NCBI RefSeq assembly: GCF_026162645.1
Contig: NZ_JAOTBE010000009.1
Location: forward strand, 1 to 64,000
Direction: 5' to 3'
Length of the DNA: 64,000 bases
Source of the DNA: Paracoccus rhizosphaerae
Lineage (GTDB): Bacteria; Pseudomonadota; Alphaproteobacteria; Rhodobacterales; Rhodobacteraceae
The position numbers were made by a program, and so were the translations under genes. The notes under the pieces were generated by a model, which was not told the DNA's origin, searched no databases, and saw only the letters and a program-made list of their open reading frames with translations. Positions 30,840 through 39,454 of this stretch are shown piece after piece; position 1 is the first letter of the stretch, and every line of letters starts with the position of its first letter.

Positions 30840-32219
30840 TCAGCCAAGATGCACCTGACCTGCGGGATAGCGCACGCGAGGCATCATCCGCGTGGCCAGG
30901 AAGAACCCTAGCGTCAGCGGGCCGACGCGGCCAAGGAACATCACCACCATGATGACGATGCGGCCGAAATCCGACAGCTCGGCCGTGTAGCCGCGCGAGA
31001 GGCCCGTGGTGCCGAAGGCCGATGACACCTCGAACGCAATGTCGATGAATTCGCCGTCATGGCTCAGCGCCATGAGGAAGACCGCTGTGAAGATCACCGC
31101 AGATGCGATTGAAATCAGTGCCATGGCCTTCAGCACGTCGCCAAGCGCGATCGAACGGCCGAAGGCCCAGATTTCGGTCCGGCGGCGCAGGAAGGCGATC
31201 GTCGCCAGGACCATCACCACGATGGTCGTCACCTTCAGACCGCCCGCCGTCGATGTCGGGCCGCCGCCGATGATCATCAGCGCCATGTAGAGAAGCGAGG
31301 TCGAATCGTGCAGCCCGCCGATGTCCGTGCTGTTGAAGCCGGCGGTCCGCGTGGTGACGCCCTGGAACCAGGCGACGGTCATCCGCGCGACCCAGCTGTC
31401 GTATTGGCCCAGGGTGCGCGGATTTGACCACTCCAGCGCGGCGGTCAGGCCGACGCCCAGCACGATCAGCACCGCCGTTCCGATGATCATCAGGCGGGTG
31501 TGCAGGCTCCACCCCCGCCAGAACACGCGCGTCCACATGTCCGAGACGACGACATAGCCGATGCCTCCGACGATGAACAGCGCGGGGATCACCACGTTCA
31601 CGATGGGGTCCAGCGCATAGCCGGTCAACCCCGGAGAAAACGTCGAGAAGCCCGCGTTGTTGAAGGCCGACACTGAATGGAAGACGGCATGCCACAGCCC
31701 CTGCGCCAGTCCGTGGTTCGGCATGAAGGACAGGCACAGCAGCATGGCGCCCGCGATCTCGGCCACGATGACCACGCGGAAGATCGTCCAGACCAGTCGC
31801 GTCAGGCGTACGTATGACGTCTGATTCAGGTCCTCGCGCAGGTAGGTGCCCTGGGTGATGCCGACCGGCAGGCCGAGCGCCGACCAGACCAGGACCGCGA
31901 TGGTCATCAGGCCAAGGCCGCCCAACTGGATCAGCACCGCCACGACCAGCTGCCCCCAGAAGGTCAGCACCAGTTCCGTGTCGATCACCGCCAGCCCGGT
32001 CACCGTCACCGCCGAGGTCGAGGTGAACAGTGCGTCCATCAGCGTGATCGGCTGGCGCGTCATCGGCGGCAGCAGCAGCAGGACCGCCCCCAGCACGACC
32101 AGCGCCAGATAGCCCGATGCCAGGACGGCAGGCGGCGGCGTCCGGGACAGCCAGCGGGCCAGCGCCCGGCGCAACCCCAGCAGGCCGGGCCGCTGCCGGC
32201 CCCTGGGCGTCCGGGTCAC
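30840..32219 (-). CDS. TrkH/KtrB-family potassium uptake membrane subunit
   Basis: A 459-residue inner-membrane protein with four repeated M1-P-M2 units. Selectivity-filter regions are visible as STSAVTVTGLAV (about 68-79), SAFNNAGFS (about 185), GVTTRTAGFNS and SAFGTTGLSRG. The arginine-rich N-terminus is cytoplasmic. Length fits KtrB rather than E. coli TrkH. The GTG start at 32219 forms a GTGA overlap with the regulatory subunit gene, so both are made together. K+ is the likely substrate; Na+ coupling is inference from the family. Confidence 0.93.
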   Translation of the reverse strand: MTRTPRGRQRPGLLGLRRALARWLSRTPPPAVLASGYLALVVLGAVLLLLPPMTRQPITLMDALFTSTSAVTVTGLAVIDTELVLTFWGQLVVAVLIQLGGLGLMTIAVLVWSALGLPVGITQGTYLREDLNQTSYVRLTRLVWTIFRVVIVAEIAGAMLLCLSFMPNHGLAQGLWHAVFHSVSAFNNAGFSTFSPGLTGYALDPIVNVVIPALFIVGGIGYVVVSDMWTRVFWRGWSLHTRLMIIGTAVLIVLGVGLTAALEWSNPRTLGQYDSWVARMTVAWFQGVTTRTAGFNSTDIGGLHDSTSLLYMALMIIGGGPTSTAGGLKVTTIVVMVLATIAFLRRRTEIWAFGRSIALGDVLKAMALISIASAVIFTAVFLMALSHDGEFIDIAFEVSSAFGTTGLSRGYTAELSDFGRIVIMVVMFLGRVGPLTLGFFLATRMMPRVRYPAGQVHLG

Positions 32220-32872
32220 AGCTGGTCGCCGAAGCGGGTCAGGTCCACCCGCTTGCCCAACAGCAGCAGGCGGTCGTTCGTCTGCAGCACCGGGTCGTCG
32301 TCGCGGGTCTGGCGGAACTCGGTCCCGCGCATCATGCCCAGAACCTCGACGCCGTCGCCGACATGCAGGTCCGACAGCTTGCGGCCCGACAGCCGCTGCG
32401 GGATCATCAGGTTCACGACGGAAAACCCGTTTCCAAGTGCGACATAGTCCTGCACGGCCGGGTTGTTCAGCATCTGCGCGGCGTGGCGCCCCATCTCCAG
32501 CCCCGGCAGGATCACGCGGTCTGCGCCGATCTTGGACAGGATACGGTGATGGGTACGGCTCTCGGCCTTGGCCCAGATCGTGCCGACGCCGATCAGGCGC
32601 AGGTTCATCGCGGCGATGACGCTGTTTTCCAGATCGTTGCCGATCGACACCAGCCCCACGTCATAGCGGTCGACGCCCGCCTCGCGCAGCGCCCCTTCGT
32701 CCGACGCGTCAAGGATGGCCACCGACGGCAGCTGGTCGGCCAGCATCGACACCCGACGCGGGTCCTTGTCGATCCCGAGCACCTGATTGCCGAAACGCGC
32801 AAGCTCGGACGCGACGACGCTGCCGAACGCGCCGAGGCCGATGACGACGAAGCTGCGACTCACCTTTCCCAT
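32216..32872 (-). CDS. KtrA/TrkA-family RCK regulatory subunit
   Basis: A 218-residue cytoplasmic ring-forming subunit gating the adjacent K+ channel. The RCK_N Rossmann domain begins FVVIGLGAFGSVVASEL (NAD/ATP-binding GxGxxG) with the acidic IDKD at the end of beta-2; RCK_C covers about 135-218 (LHVGDGVEVLGMMR). I chose the ATG at 32872 with AAAGAGG upstream over the TTG five codons earlier. A single RCK unit makes it KtrA-like, not the tandem TrkA. Overlaps the permease start. Confidence 0.93.
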   Translation of the reverse strand: MGKVSRSFVVIGLGAFGSVVASELARFGNQVLGIDKDPRRVSMLADQLPSVAILDASDEGALREAGVDRYDVGLVSIGNDLENSVIAAMNLRLIGVGTIWAKAESRTHHRILSKIGADRVILPGLEMGRHAAQMLNNPAVQDYVALGNGFSVVNLMIPQRLSGRKLSDLHVGDGVEVLGMMRGTEFRQTRDDDPVLQTNDRLLLLGKRVDLTRFGDQL

Positions 32873-33074
32873 GAAAGCCTCTTTCAACGGGCAAAACGCG
32901 CGGATGCTTCATCCGGGATATCGCAGAAGTCAAGGCGGAACGCTGCGGCGCCGAATCCGCGGTTGTGGCGTTCTTTGATGAATTGTGAGATAGCGTGATG
33001 TCGCCGACGATATTCGCGCGGCTCGCAGGGTCCGCAGAACGAAGCCGAATTTCAATTCCGATCGAAAGGCACCG

Positions 33075-34859
33075 ATGTCAAAGACACCCACGAACACCCC
33101 CACAGGCAAGGGCGGCCGGCGCACGCCGCAGGAAGAACGCGAGGAGGAGGCCCTTCGCGGCCGTTTCCCCGGCAGGACAAAAAAGACCGCACCGCAGCCA
33201 GAGCCTGAACCCAAACCGGTGCCGGAAATCGACCCTGCCGTTGAACCTCTGCCCGAACCCGAGGGTCCGACCCAGATCATCGAGACCGACTATACGATCG
33301 GGCAGGACAACATCGAAGGTACGGCCCCCTTCGCCTTCGACATCCACAACCCCGTCTTCGGTATCTCGGCAGGTGCGGTCGCCCTTTTCACGGTGATCAC
33401 GCTGCTGTTTCCCACGCAGGTCGAGCCGATCTTCTCGGGGCTGCGTGACGGGCTGACGTCGAACCTCGACTGGTTCTTCATGCTGGCAGGCAATGTCTTC
33501 GTCCTGCTGTGCCTGGCGCTGATCGTGTCGCCGCTGGGTTCGGTCCGCCTTGGCGGTCCCGATGCCACGCCCGATTTCGGCCTGACCGGCTGGTTCGCGA
33601 TGCTGTTTGCGGCAGGCATGGGTATCGGCCTGATGTTCTATGGTGTCAGCGAGCCTCTGGGCCATTTCGAGGCTGCGCTGAGCGGTCAGGTGCTTGAGGG
33701 CGGTCTGCGCACCGACTGGGCGCCGCTCGACGGCGCTGGCGGCGATGCCGAGGCGGCACGCAACCTGGCCATGGCGGCGACGATCTTCCACTGGGGCCTG
33801 CACCCCTGGGCGATCTATGCCGTGGTGGCGCTGGCACTAGGGCTTTTCGCCTATAACAAGGGGCTGCCCCTGACGCTGCGGTCGGTCTTCTACCCGATCT
33901 TCGGCGAACGCATCTGGGGCTGGCCTGGCCACGTCATCGACATCCTTGCGGTTCTGGCGACCATCTTCGGGCTTGCAACGTCGCTTGGCCTGGGTGCCGA
34001 GCAGGCGACTGGTGGTCTGGCCTACCTGTTCGGCATATCGGACGGCAGCCTGACCAAGGTCGTGCTGATCGTCCTGATCACCTGCGTCGCGGGCGCCTCG
34101 GTCGTGCTGGGGGTCGAGAAGGGCGTCAAGCGGCTCTCCGAGCTGAACATGATTCTGGCGGTGCTTCTGCTGGTCTTCGTGATCTTCGTCGGCCCGACCC
34201 TGACGATCCTGTCTGGCTTCTTCACAAACCTTGGCACCTATGCCGCGGATCTCATCCCGCTGTCGAACCCGTTCGGGCGGACTGATGACAACTTCCGCCA
34301 CGGCTGGACGGCCTTCTACTGGGCGTGGTGGATCAGCTGGTCGCCCTTCGTCGGCATGTTCATCGCCCGCGTGTCGCGCGGCCGGACGGTGCGACAGTTC
34401 CTGATCGCGGTGCTGATCGTGCCGTCGCTGATCTCGGTCCTGTGGATGACGGCGCTTGGCGGGACGGCCATCGACATCACCGTCGGCGGCTTCTCGGGCA
34501 TCACCGAGGCCCCGCTGGAGCTGGAATTGTTCGCGATGCTGGGCCAACTGCCCTTGTCGGCCATCACCAGCTTCGTGGGCATCACGCTGGTCATCGTGTT
34601 CTTCGTGACCTCGTCGGACTCGGGGTCGCTGGTCATCGATACCATCGCGGCCGGTGGCAAGATCAATGCGCCCGTCCCGCAGCGGATCTTCTGGGTCAGC
34701 GCCGAGGGGCTGATCGCCATTGCACTGCTGCTGGGCGGCGGTCTTGTCGCGCTGCAGGCGATGGCGGTGTCAACCGGTTTCCCGTTCACCATCGTGCTGC
34801 TGGGCGCCTGCTACGCGCTGGTGCAGGGGCTGATGGCCGAGCGGCGGGAACTTGCCTGA
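33075..34859 (+). CDS. BCCT-family betaine/choline/carnitine transporter
   Basis: A 594-residue secondary transporter with about 12 membrane segments starting near residue 93. Family signatures GMGIGLMFYGVSEPL (about 178-192), FHWGLHPWAIYAV (about 236) and TAFYWAWWISWSPFVGMF are clear, the last including the aromatic substrate-box tryptophans. The first 85 or so residues are hydrophilic and rich in Pro, Glu, Arg and Lys, much longer than in most members, with a basic part followed by a PEPEPKPVPE-type tract. It probably imports compatible solutes; substrate and coupling ion are not certain. AAAGG lies before the ATG. Confidence 0.93.
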   Translation: MSKTPTNTPTGKGGRRTPQEEREEEALRGRFPGRTKKTAPQPEPEPKPVPEIDPAVEPLPEPEGPTQIIETDYTIGQDNIEGTAPFAFDIHNPVFGISAGAVALFTVITLLFPTQVEPIFSGLRDGLTSNLDWFFMLAGNVFVLLCLALIVSPLGSVRLGGPDATPDFGLTGWFAMLFAAGMGIGLMFYGVSEPLGHFEAALSGQVLEGGLRTDWAPLDGAGGDAEAARNLAMAATIFHWGLHPWAIYAVVALALGLFAYNKGLPLTLRSVFYPIFGERIWGWPGHVIDILAVLATIFGLATSLGLGAEQATGGLAYLFGISDGSLTKVVLIVLITCVAGASVVLGVEKGVKRLSELNMILAVLLLVFVIFVGPTLTILSGFFTNLGTYAADLIPLSNPFGRTDDNFRHGWTAFYWAWWISWSPFVGMFIARVSRGRTVRQFLIAVLIVPSLISVLWMTALGGTAIDITVGGFSGITEAPLELELFAMLGQLPLSAITSFVGITLVIVFFVTSSDSGSLVIDTIAAGGKINAPVPQRIFWVSAEGLIAIALLLGGGLVALQAMAVSTGFPFTIVLLGACYALVQGLMAERRELA

Positions 34860-34878
34860 ACGCAGGACAACGACCACG

Positions 34879-34904
34879 GGACGGGCGGCATCGGCCGGCC
34901 GTCC
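34879..34904 (+). terminator. Hairpin after the BCCT gene
   Basis: GGACGGGCGGC and GCCGGCCGTCC pair over 11 positions with one mismatch and loop ATCG, 19 nt after the stop, followed by the weak T-rich TTGTCAT. Confidence 0.5.
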
Positions 34905-34963
34905 TTGTCATATCGCAGCGGGGGTGCGAAAACCCCTGAAACGCTATCGAAGGACCGACGCCG

Positions 34964-35452
34964 ATGAGCGATATCACCGCCAGCGAACGCCGGCTCAGCG
35001 CGGCGCTTGACCGTCTGGACCAGCTGCTCGAGGCTGGGCAGAAGCGGGGCGGCGGCGATCCCGATGCGCTGGCCGACCTGACCCGCCGTCTGGCCGAGGC
35101 TGAAGGCCGCAACGCCGATCTTGAACGGCAGCTGTCCGAGGGTCAGCCCGCCGCGGACATGTCCCAGCTTTCCGATCTGCAGGCACGGCTGGAAACCGCC
35201 ACCGAGCAATCGGCGCGCCTTTCGGCCGCCAACGAGGATCTGATGGCCGCCAACCGCAACCTGATCGACGCCGAAGAGACCGGCGGCGTCGGCGAGGATG
35301 AGCGTCGCGAGGCGCTGGAGGCCGAGATTGGCGCTTTGCGCGCCGCCCGAGAGGCCGAGATGGCGCAGATGAGCGAAATCATGGCCGAGCTGGAGCGTCT
35401 GCTGGCCCAAGATCAGGCCGCGGTGCCCGCTGTCGCAGACAAGGGGGTCTGA
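34964..35452 (+). CDS. Coiled-coil protein upstream of zapA
   Basis: A 162-residue, acidic, almost entirely helical protein with heptad-rich segments at about 5-35, 40-65, 70-105 and 115-150, rich in Ala, Glu, Leu and Arg; no membrane span or signal peptide. It ends one base before the zapA ATG, so the pair is surely co-transcribed. Its make-up and position suggest a partner of ZapA at the division ring, comparable in form to ZapB but unrelated by visible motif. That role is inference. The ATG at 34964 follows a GAAGGACC run. Confidence 0.75.
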   Translation: MSDITASERRLSAALDRLDQLLEAGQKRGGGDPDALADLTRRLAEAEGRNADLERQLSEGQPAADMSQLSDLQARLETATEQSARLSAANEDLMAANRNLIDAEETGGVGEDERREALEAEIGALRAAREAEMAQMSEIMAELERLLAQDQAAVPAVADKGV

Positions 35453-35453
35453 C

Positions 35454-35813
35454 ATGGCCGAGGTCGAATTCACCATCGGACACAAGGAATACCGCGTCGG
35501 CGCCCAGGACGGCGAAGAGCGGCTGCTGCAGCGCGCCGCTCAGATTCTGGACGACGAAGCGCGCCAGATCCTCGAACAGGCGGGCCGGGTGCCGGAGCCT
35601 CGGCTGCTGCTGCTGGCAGGGCTGATGCTGGCCGACCGCTATGCCACGCTCGAGGAGCGTGCCGAGAAGGCCGAACGGCACGTGAACCGCCTGCAGCAGA
35701 ACCCGCCGCGGGTCGAGGTGCCGGTGATCCCTTCGGACCTGCGCGAGGCCATGGCCGAATTGGCCGCGCGCGCCGAGTCCTTGGCCGACCGGCTGGAAGA
35801 ACAGCAGAAGTAA
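35454..35813 (+). CDS. zapA: Cell division protein ZapA
   Basis: A 119-residue ZapA, which bundles FtsZ filaments at mid-cell. VEFTIGHKEYRVGAQDGEE at the N-terminus and the helix with LLLLAGLMLADRY near residue 55 are typical; a C-terminal coiled coil (about 90-119) provides tetramerisation. Starts immediately after the upstream coiled-coil gene. Confidence 0.92.
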   Translation: MAEVEFTIGHKEYRVGAQDGEERLLQRAAQILDDEARQILEQAGRVPEPRLLLLAGLMLADRYATLEERAEKAERHVNRLQQNPPRVEVPVIPSDLREAMAELAARAESLADRLEEQQK

Positions 35814-35847
35814 CCGTTCGTTAAGCTTTCGGCCTCATCCTCTGAGT

Positions 35848-36156
35848 ATGATGCGGATGATCTCACTTTTGGCCTTGGCGCTGACAAGCGCCTGCGCGAC
35901 ACCGTCGCCGGGTTTCCTGTCAGTGCCGCGCCAGGATGTCGTCGTCGGCGGAACCCGCTTCGCCGTCTTCCGCCGCGGCAACGAAGCCGAGGTGATTCGC
36001 CTGGACACCCTGCCGCGGGCGGAACTGGCGGCGATTCCTGACCGGATGGTGCGAGCCGCCGAACAGGCGACGGGCTGCACCCCCATCGCCCACAGCTTTC
36101 GTGCGGTGGGCGGATCGAACTCGGCCGTGGCGCGTGTGAACCTGCGCTGCGGCTGA
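35848..36156 (+). CDS. Putative lipoprotein of unknown function
   Basis: A 102-residue protein with a short signal peptide and lipobox LTSAC (Cys at residue 16), so it is probably anchored to a membrane from the periplasmic side. The mature part has VGGTRFAVFRRGNEAEVIRLD and two further cysteines (TGC near 75 and LRC at the end) that could form a disulphide. I recognise no family. It is 34 bp beyond zapA and convergent with an esterase gene. Confidence 0.75.
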   Translation: MMRMISLLALALTSACATPSPGFLSVPRQDVVVGGTRFAVFRRGNEAEVIRLDTLPRAELAAIPDRMVRAAEQATGCTPIAHSFRAVGGSNSAVARVNLRCG

Positions 36157-36170
36157 TGGATGCCAGTCCG

Positions 36171-36956
36171 TCAGGCCGGGTCCCGGCCGTCGCCCAGAAA
36201 GGGCGCCAAGGTCTCGGCCACGGCTTCGGGGGCGTCGGCATGCAACCAATGGCCGGCGCCCTTCAGCGTGACAATGCGGACCTGCGGGAAGAATTCGCGC
36301 AGCGCGGCCTCTCCTGCCTCGCCCACGTAGTCCGAGCTGGAGCCGCGCAGTGCCATCGTCTTGCCGGTGAAGCTGCCGCGCGGCAAATCGCCGGGCCACC
36401 CTACGATCTGCGGCATCTGCTGTCGCAAGGCGGCCAGGTTCAGCCGCCAGACCGGCGGGCTGGACTTCAAATCGAGGCTCTGCAGCAGGAAGGCGCGGAC
36501 GCCTCGATCCTCGACGCGCATTGCAAGCGCCCGGTCAGCCTCGCTGCGCCGCGTGATGCCGGTCAGGTCCAGCGACTCTATCGCGTCGATATGGGTCGTC
36601 TGGTCGTGGCCATAGGCCAGCGGCGCGATGTCCATGACCACCAGGCGCCGCACCAGCGACGGCTGCGTCAGTGCCAGCACCATCGCCGCCTTGCCACCCA
36701 TCGAGTGACCGACCAGGTCGACCCGCCCGCCCAGATCGTCGATCAGTCCGGCCAGATCGCCCGCCAGCGCCGCATAGGTGGCGTCGGCGTCATGCGGGCT
36801 TTCGCCGTGGTTGCGCAGGTCGACGGTGACGACGGGCCGCGTCTCCGCCAGCCTGCGCGCCTGTGCGCCAAGATTGCGGCCCTGACCAAACAAGCCGTGG
36901 ACCAGAAGGACGGGCAGGCCCTGCTGCGGGCCGGACATGACATGATGAAGCTTCAT
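36171..36956 (-). CDS. Alpha/beta-fold esterase (YbfF-like)
   Basis: A 261-residue hydrolase. HGLFGQGRNLGAQAR near residue 20 (oxyanion loop), DLRNHGESPHD near 46, nucleophile elbow GHSMGGKAAM near 83 and catalytic histidine in GAGHWLHADAPE near 238. This exact set matches the YbfF/ABHD11 group of acyl-ester hydrolases. The physiological substrate is unknown. Stands alone, convergent with the lipoprotein gene and divergent from the next short gene by 54 bp. Confidence 0.92.
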   Translation of the reverse strand: MKLHHVMSGPQQGLPVLLVHGLFGQGRNLGAQARRLAETRPVVTVDLRNHGESPHDADATYAALAGDLAGLIDDLGGRVDLVGHSMGGKAAMVLALTQPSLVRRLVVMDIAPLAYGHDQTTHIDAIESLDLTGITRRSEADRALAMRVEDRGVRAFLLQSLDLKSSPPVWRLNLAALRQQMPQIVGWPGDLPRGSFTGKTMALRGSSSDYVGEAGEAALREFFPQVRIVTLKGAGHWLHADAPEAVAETLAPFLGDGRDPA

Positions 36957-37010
36957 GCGCGCAGCTTACGGTGTCTGGCGCCGGTGTTCCATCCCGTCTA
37001 ACCTGCGGCC

Positions 37011-37409
37011 ATGACCCGTACTGTTCCCACTTTCGAGGACATTCCGCGCATGGCCGACCAGATCGCCGCGCTGATCGCGTCGCGCTTCGGCGGTGCCCGG
37101 CGCGGAGAGCGTCCGCCGCTGCACGTCATGCTGCGGCGCCGGGGGGGGGCCTTGCCGCCGCGGCTGCGTCGTCGCGCCGCGCGTCTGGCGCAGGCCGACC
37201 TGCGGGCCGCCCAGCCCCGCGTCGCGCGGCAGTTGCCGGTCGCCGAACTGGCCCGCGACCACGCCGCCCTTCTGGCGCATCTGCAGCCACTGGGAGAGAT
37301 TGCCCGCTGGCAGGGGCGGGCGGTCAGCTTCGCGGCCTCGGTCGCTTTCGGGCTGATCGTGCTCGCGGCGATCGGCGTCTGGATCGCGGTTCAGCGCGGT
37401 CTCCTGTGA
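37011..37409 (+). CDS. Hypothetical protein with C-terminal membrane anchor
   Basis: A 132-residue arginine-rich protein of unknown function with one hydrophobic segment at the end (about 108-128, FAASVAFGLIVLAAIGVWIAV), suggesting a tail-anchored inner-membrane protein. A run of nine G (37141-37149) lies in the middle of the gene and any change in its length would shift the frame. Coding frame and codon use fit the host. No motif recognised. Confidence 0.65.
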   Translation: MTRTVPTFEDIPRMADQIAALIASRFGGARRGERPPLHVMLRRRGGALPPRLRRRAARLAQADLRAAQPRVARQLPVAELARDHAALLAHLQPLGEIARWQGRAVSFAASVAFGLIVLAAIGVWIAVQRGLL

Positions 37410-37505
37410 CCGGCTTGCACGGGCTGCAACCCTGACACCCGGTCGCGGGCCTTGCCAAAGTATCCGCAAGCTGGTGTGAGGGCTAACAGCCACGCAGGAG
37501 CGATC

Positions 37506-38693
37506 ATGACCCAGACCCCCGATCTTCGCGCCGCGATCCTGGCGCTGGCGCTTGGCGCCTTCGCCATCGGCACATCGGAATTCGCGGCGATGGGCCTGCT
37601 GCCCTATTTCGCCGCCGACCTGTCTCTGACCGAGCCGCAGGCCGGGCATGTCATCAGCGCCTATGCGCTTGGGGTGGTCGTCGGCGCGCCGCTGACGTCG
37701 ATGCTGGGGGCTAGGCTGCCGCGGCGGCGTTACCTGGCGGCGCTGATGGCGTTCTATGGTGTTGTGAACCTGGCTGCAGCGGTGATGCCGGGGTTGTCAT
37801 CGCTGACTGGGATGCGGTTCCTGGCGGGCCTGCCGCATGGGGGATTCCTGGGAGTTTCGATGCTCTATGCCGCCGATGCGTTGCCGGCGGGGCAGCGGGC
37901 GCGCGGTGCGGCGCGGGTGCTGTTGGGACTGACGGTTGCGAACATCGTGGGTGTTCCCCTGGCCGGCTGGATGGGGCAGAGCATCGGCTGGCGGTGGGGT
38001 TTCGCCTTGCCGGGTCTGCTGGCGCTGGCATCGGCCTGGCTGATCCTGAAGGTCGCGCCGCGCGTCGGCGGCAACCCCGACGCCCGCCCCTGGGACGAGC
38101 TTCACGCCCTGAAGAACCCGCGCGTGCTGTGGGTGCTGGCCGTGGGGGCCATCGGCTTCGGCGGGCTGTTCGCCGTCTATGCGTTCCTGACGGCCGGGAT
38201 CTTGGCCACCACCGATGCGCCGGGATGGGTCATCCCGCTGACACTGGCGGTCTTCGGCGTCGGCGGCACGCTTGGCACCTGGGGCGCCGGCCGCGTGACC
38301 GAGATCGTGGGCATCGACCGCGCCGCCTTCCTGTCGCTGGCGGCCATGGCCGCGACGCAAGGCTTTGCGGCGCTGGTCGTGGGCAACTGGCCGCTGATGG
38401 TCCTGTCGTCCTTCCTGATCGCGGCGGGGGCAGGGCTGGTCATCCCGTTGCAGACGCGGCTGATGGACGTGGCGGGCCCCGCGCAGAACATGGCGGCGGC
38501 GATGAACCACGCGGCCTTCAATGCGGCCAATGCCTTGGGGCCGTTCCTAGCCGGGATGGCGCTGGCGGCGGGCTGGGGCTGGCGGGCGCCGGGGCTGGTC
38601 GGCGTGGCGCTTACGGCTGCGGGCGCCGTGGTGCTGGCGCTGGCGGTGCGACGCGATCGGAAAGCAGGGGCGGCGGTAGCGACCGCAGGATGA
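37506..38693 (+). CDS. MFS transporter (DHA1, AraJ/YdhP-like)
   Basis: A 395-residue permease with about 12 membrane segments. The start LALALGAFAIGTSEFAAMGLLP and the loop motif GARLPRRRYLAALM (about 68) are those of sugar-efflux/AraJ-YdhP type exporters, which usually expel drugs or sugars. The ATG at 37506 with GCAGGAGCG upstream is preferred over the longer frame. Its last 83 bp overlap the 3' end of the opposed DUF599 gene. Confidence 0.9.
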   Translation: MTQTPDLRAAILALALGAFAIGTSEFAAMGLLPYFAADLSLTEPQAGHVISAYALGVVVGAPLTSMLGARLPRRRYLAALMAFYGVVNLAAAVMPGLSSLTGMRFLAGLPHGGFLGVSMLYAADALPAGQRARGAARVLLGLTVANIVGVPLAGWMGQSIGWRWGFALPGLLALASAWLILKVAPRVGGNPDARPWDELHALKNPRVLWVLAVGAIGFGGLFAVYAFLTAGILATTDAPGWVIPLTLAVFGVGGTLGTWGAGRVTEIVGIDRAAFLSLAAMAATQGFAALVVGNWPLMVLSSFLIAAGAGLVIPLQTRLMDVAGPAQNMAAAMNHAAFNAANALGPFLAGMALAAGWGWRAPGLVGVALTAAGAVVLALAVRRDRKAGAAVATAG

Positions 38694-39375
38694 CCTGCCG
38701 CGAAGTCGAGGCGAATTCCCGCCGCCACGTCACCCACAACACGATCGCGGTGCCGATCAGCAGCGTCCAGGACCCCATCAGCCAGCCGAGCGAACCGAGC
38801 GCGAAGTAGACGCTGCGCAACCCCGCGTTGAAGCTGCGCGCCGCGGTGATGTTCAGGTCGGCCGCCTGCATCGCCCGCTCCATCGCGTCGGGGTGGTCCT
38901 TGTCGTTGGGGACCGAGGCCATCATCACCGCGCAATATCCGAACAGCCGGTGCGCCCAGACGAATTTCAGGAAGGCGTTGACGACAAAGAACATCGTCAC
39001 CAGCAGCCGCAGCTCCCACTCGGCGTCGGCGGCGGGGGACAGCTCTAACCCGCTGGCGATGCTGCGCAGCCGCTCGCCGTTGCCGATCAGCGCCAGAAGG
39101 CCGCCAGTGGCGATCATGCACGCGCTGGCGAAGAAGGCGGTCCCCTCGCGCAGGCTGGCCAGGATGTTGCCGTCGAAGATGCGCGGATCCCGTTCGACGA
39201 ACTGGCGCATCCACTCGCGTCGGAACCGTGTCATCAGGACCGACACCGAAGGCCGCCCCGCGGGCGGACGTTCCGTGAACCAGCCGATGCCTAGCCAGGC
39301 GGCGAAGAGGCAGGCCAGCGCGATCGCATCGCCGGATGAGATGGGGAAGGTGGCAAGGAGGTCAGGAAGGCTCAT
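38611..39375 (-). CDS. DUF599 family membrane protein
   Basis: A 254-residue protein with about four hydrophobic segments (near 14-34, 78-100, 122-140, 195-220). WMRQFVERDPRIFDGNILASL, FASACMIATGGLLALIG and NITAARSFNAGLRSVYFAL-type stretches (landmarks FNAGLRSVYF) are family features of DUF599; no biochemical function is known. The C-terminal tail, rich in Pro and Arg, lies in the 83-bp convergent overlap with the MFS gene and looks like a late extension. Confidence 0.85.
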   Translation of the reverse strand: MSLPDLLATFPISSGDAIALACLFAAWLGIGWFTERPPAGRPSVSVLMTRFRREWMRQFVERDPRIFDGNILASLREGTAFFASACMIATGGLLALIGNGERLRSIASGLELSPAADAEWELRLLVTMFFVVNAFLKFVWAHRLFGYCAVMMASVPNDKDHPDAMERAMQAADLNITAARSFNAGLRSVYFALGSLGWLMGSWTLLIGTAIVLWVTWRREFASTSRQVILRSLPPPLLSDRVAPPAPAPRRPQP

Positions 39376-39454
39376 GACGCGACATTAGGCCCGCGTCCCG
39401 CGCCTTGAAAGCCCCCCTGCACCGGCCTATCGTCTTGGGAGGAGGAGACCGGCC

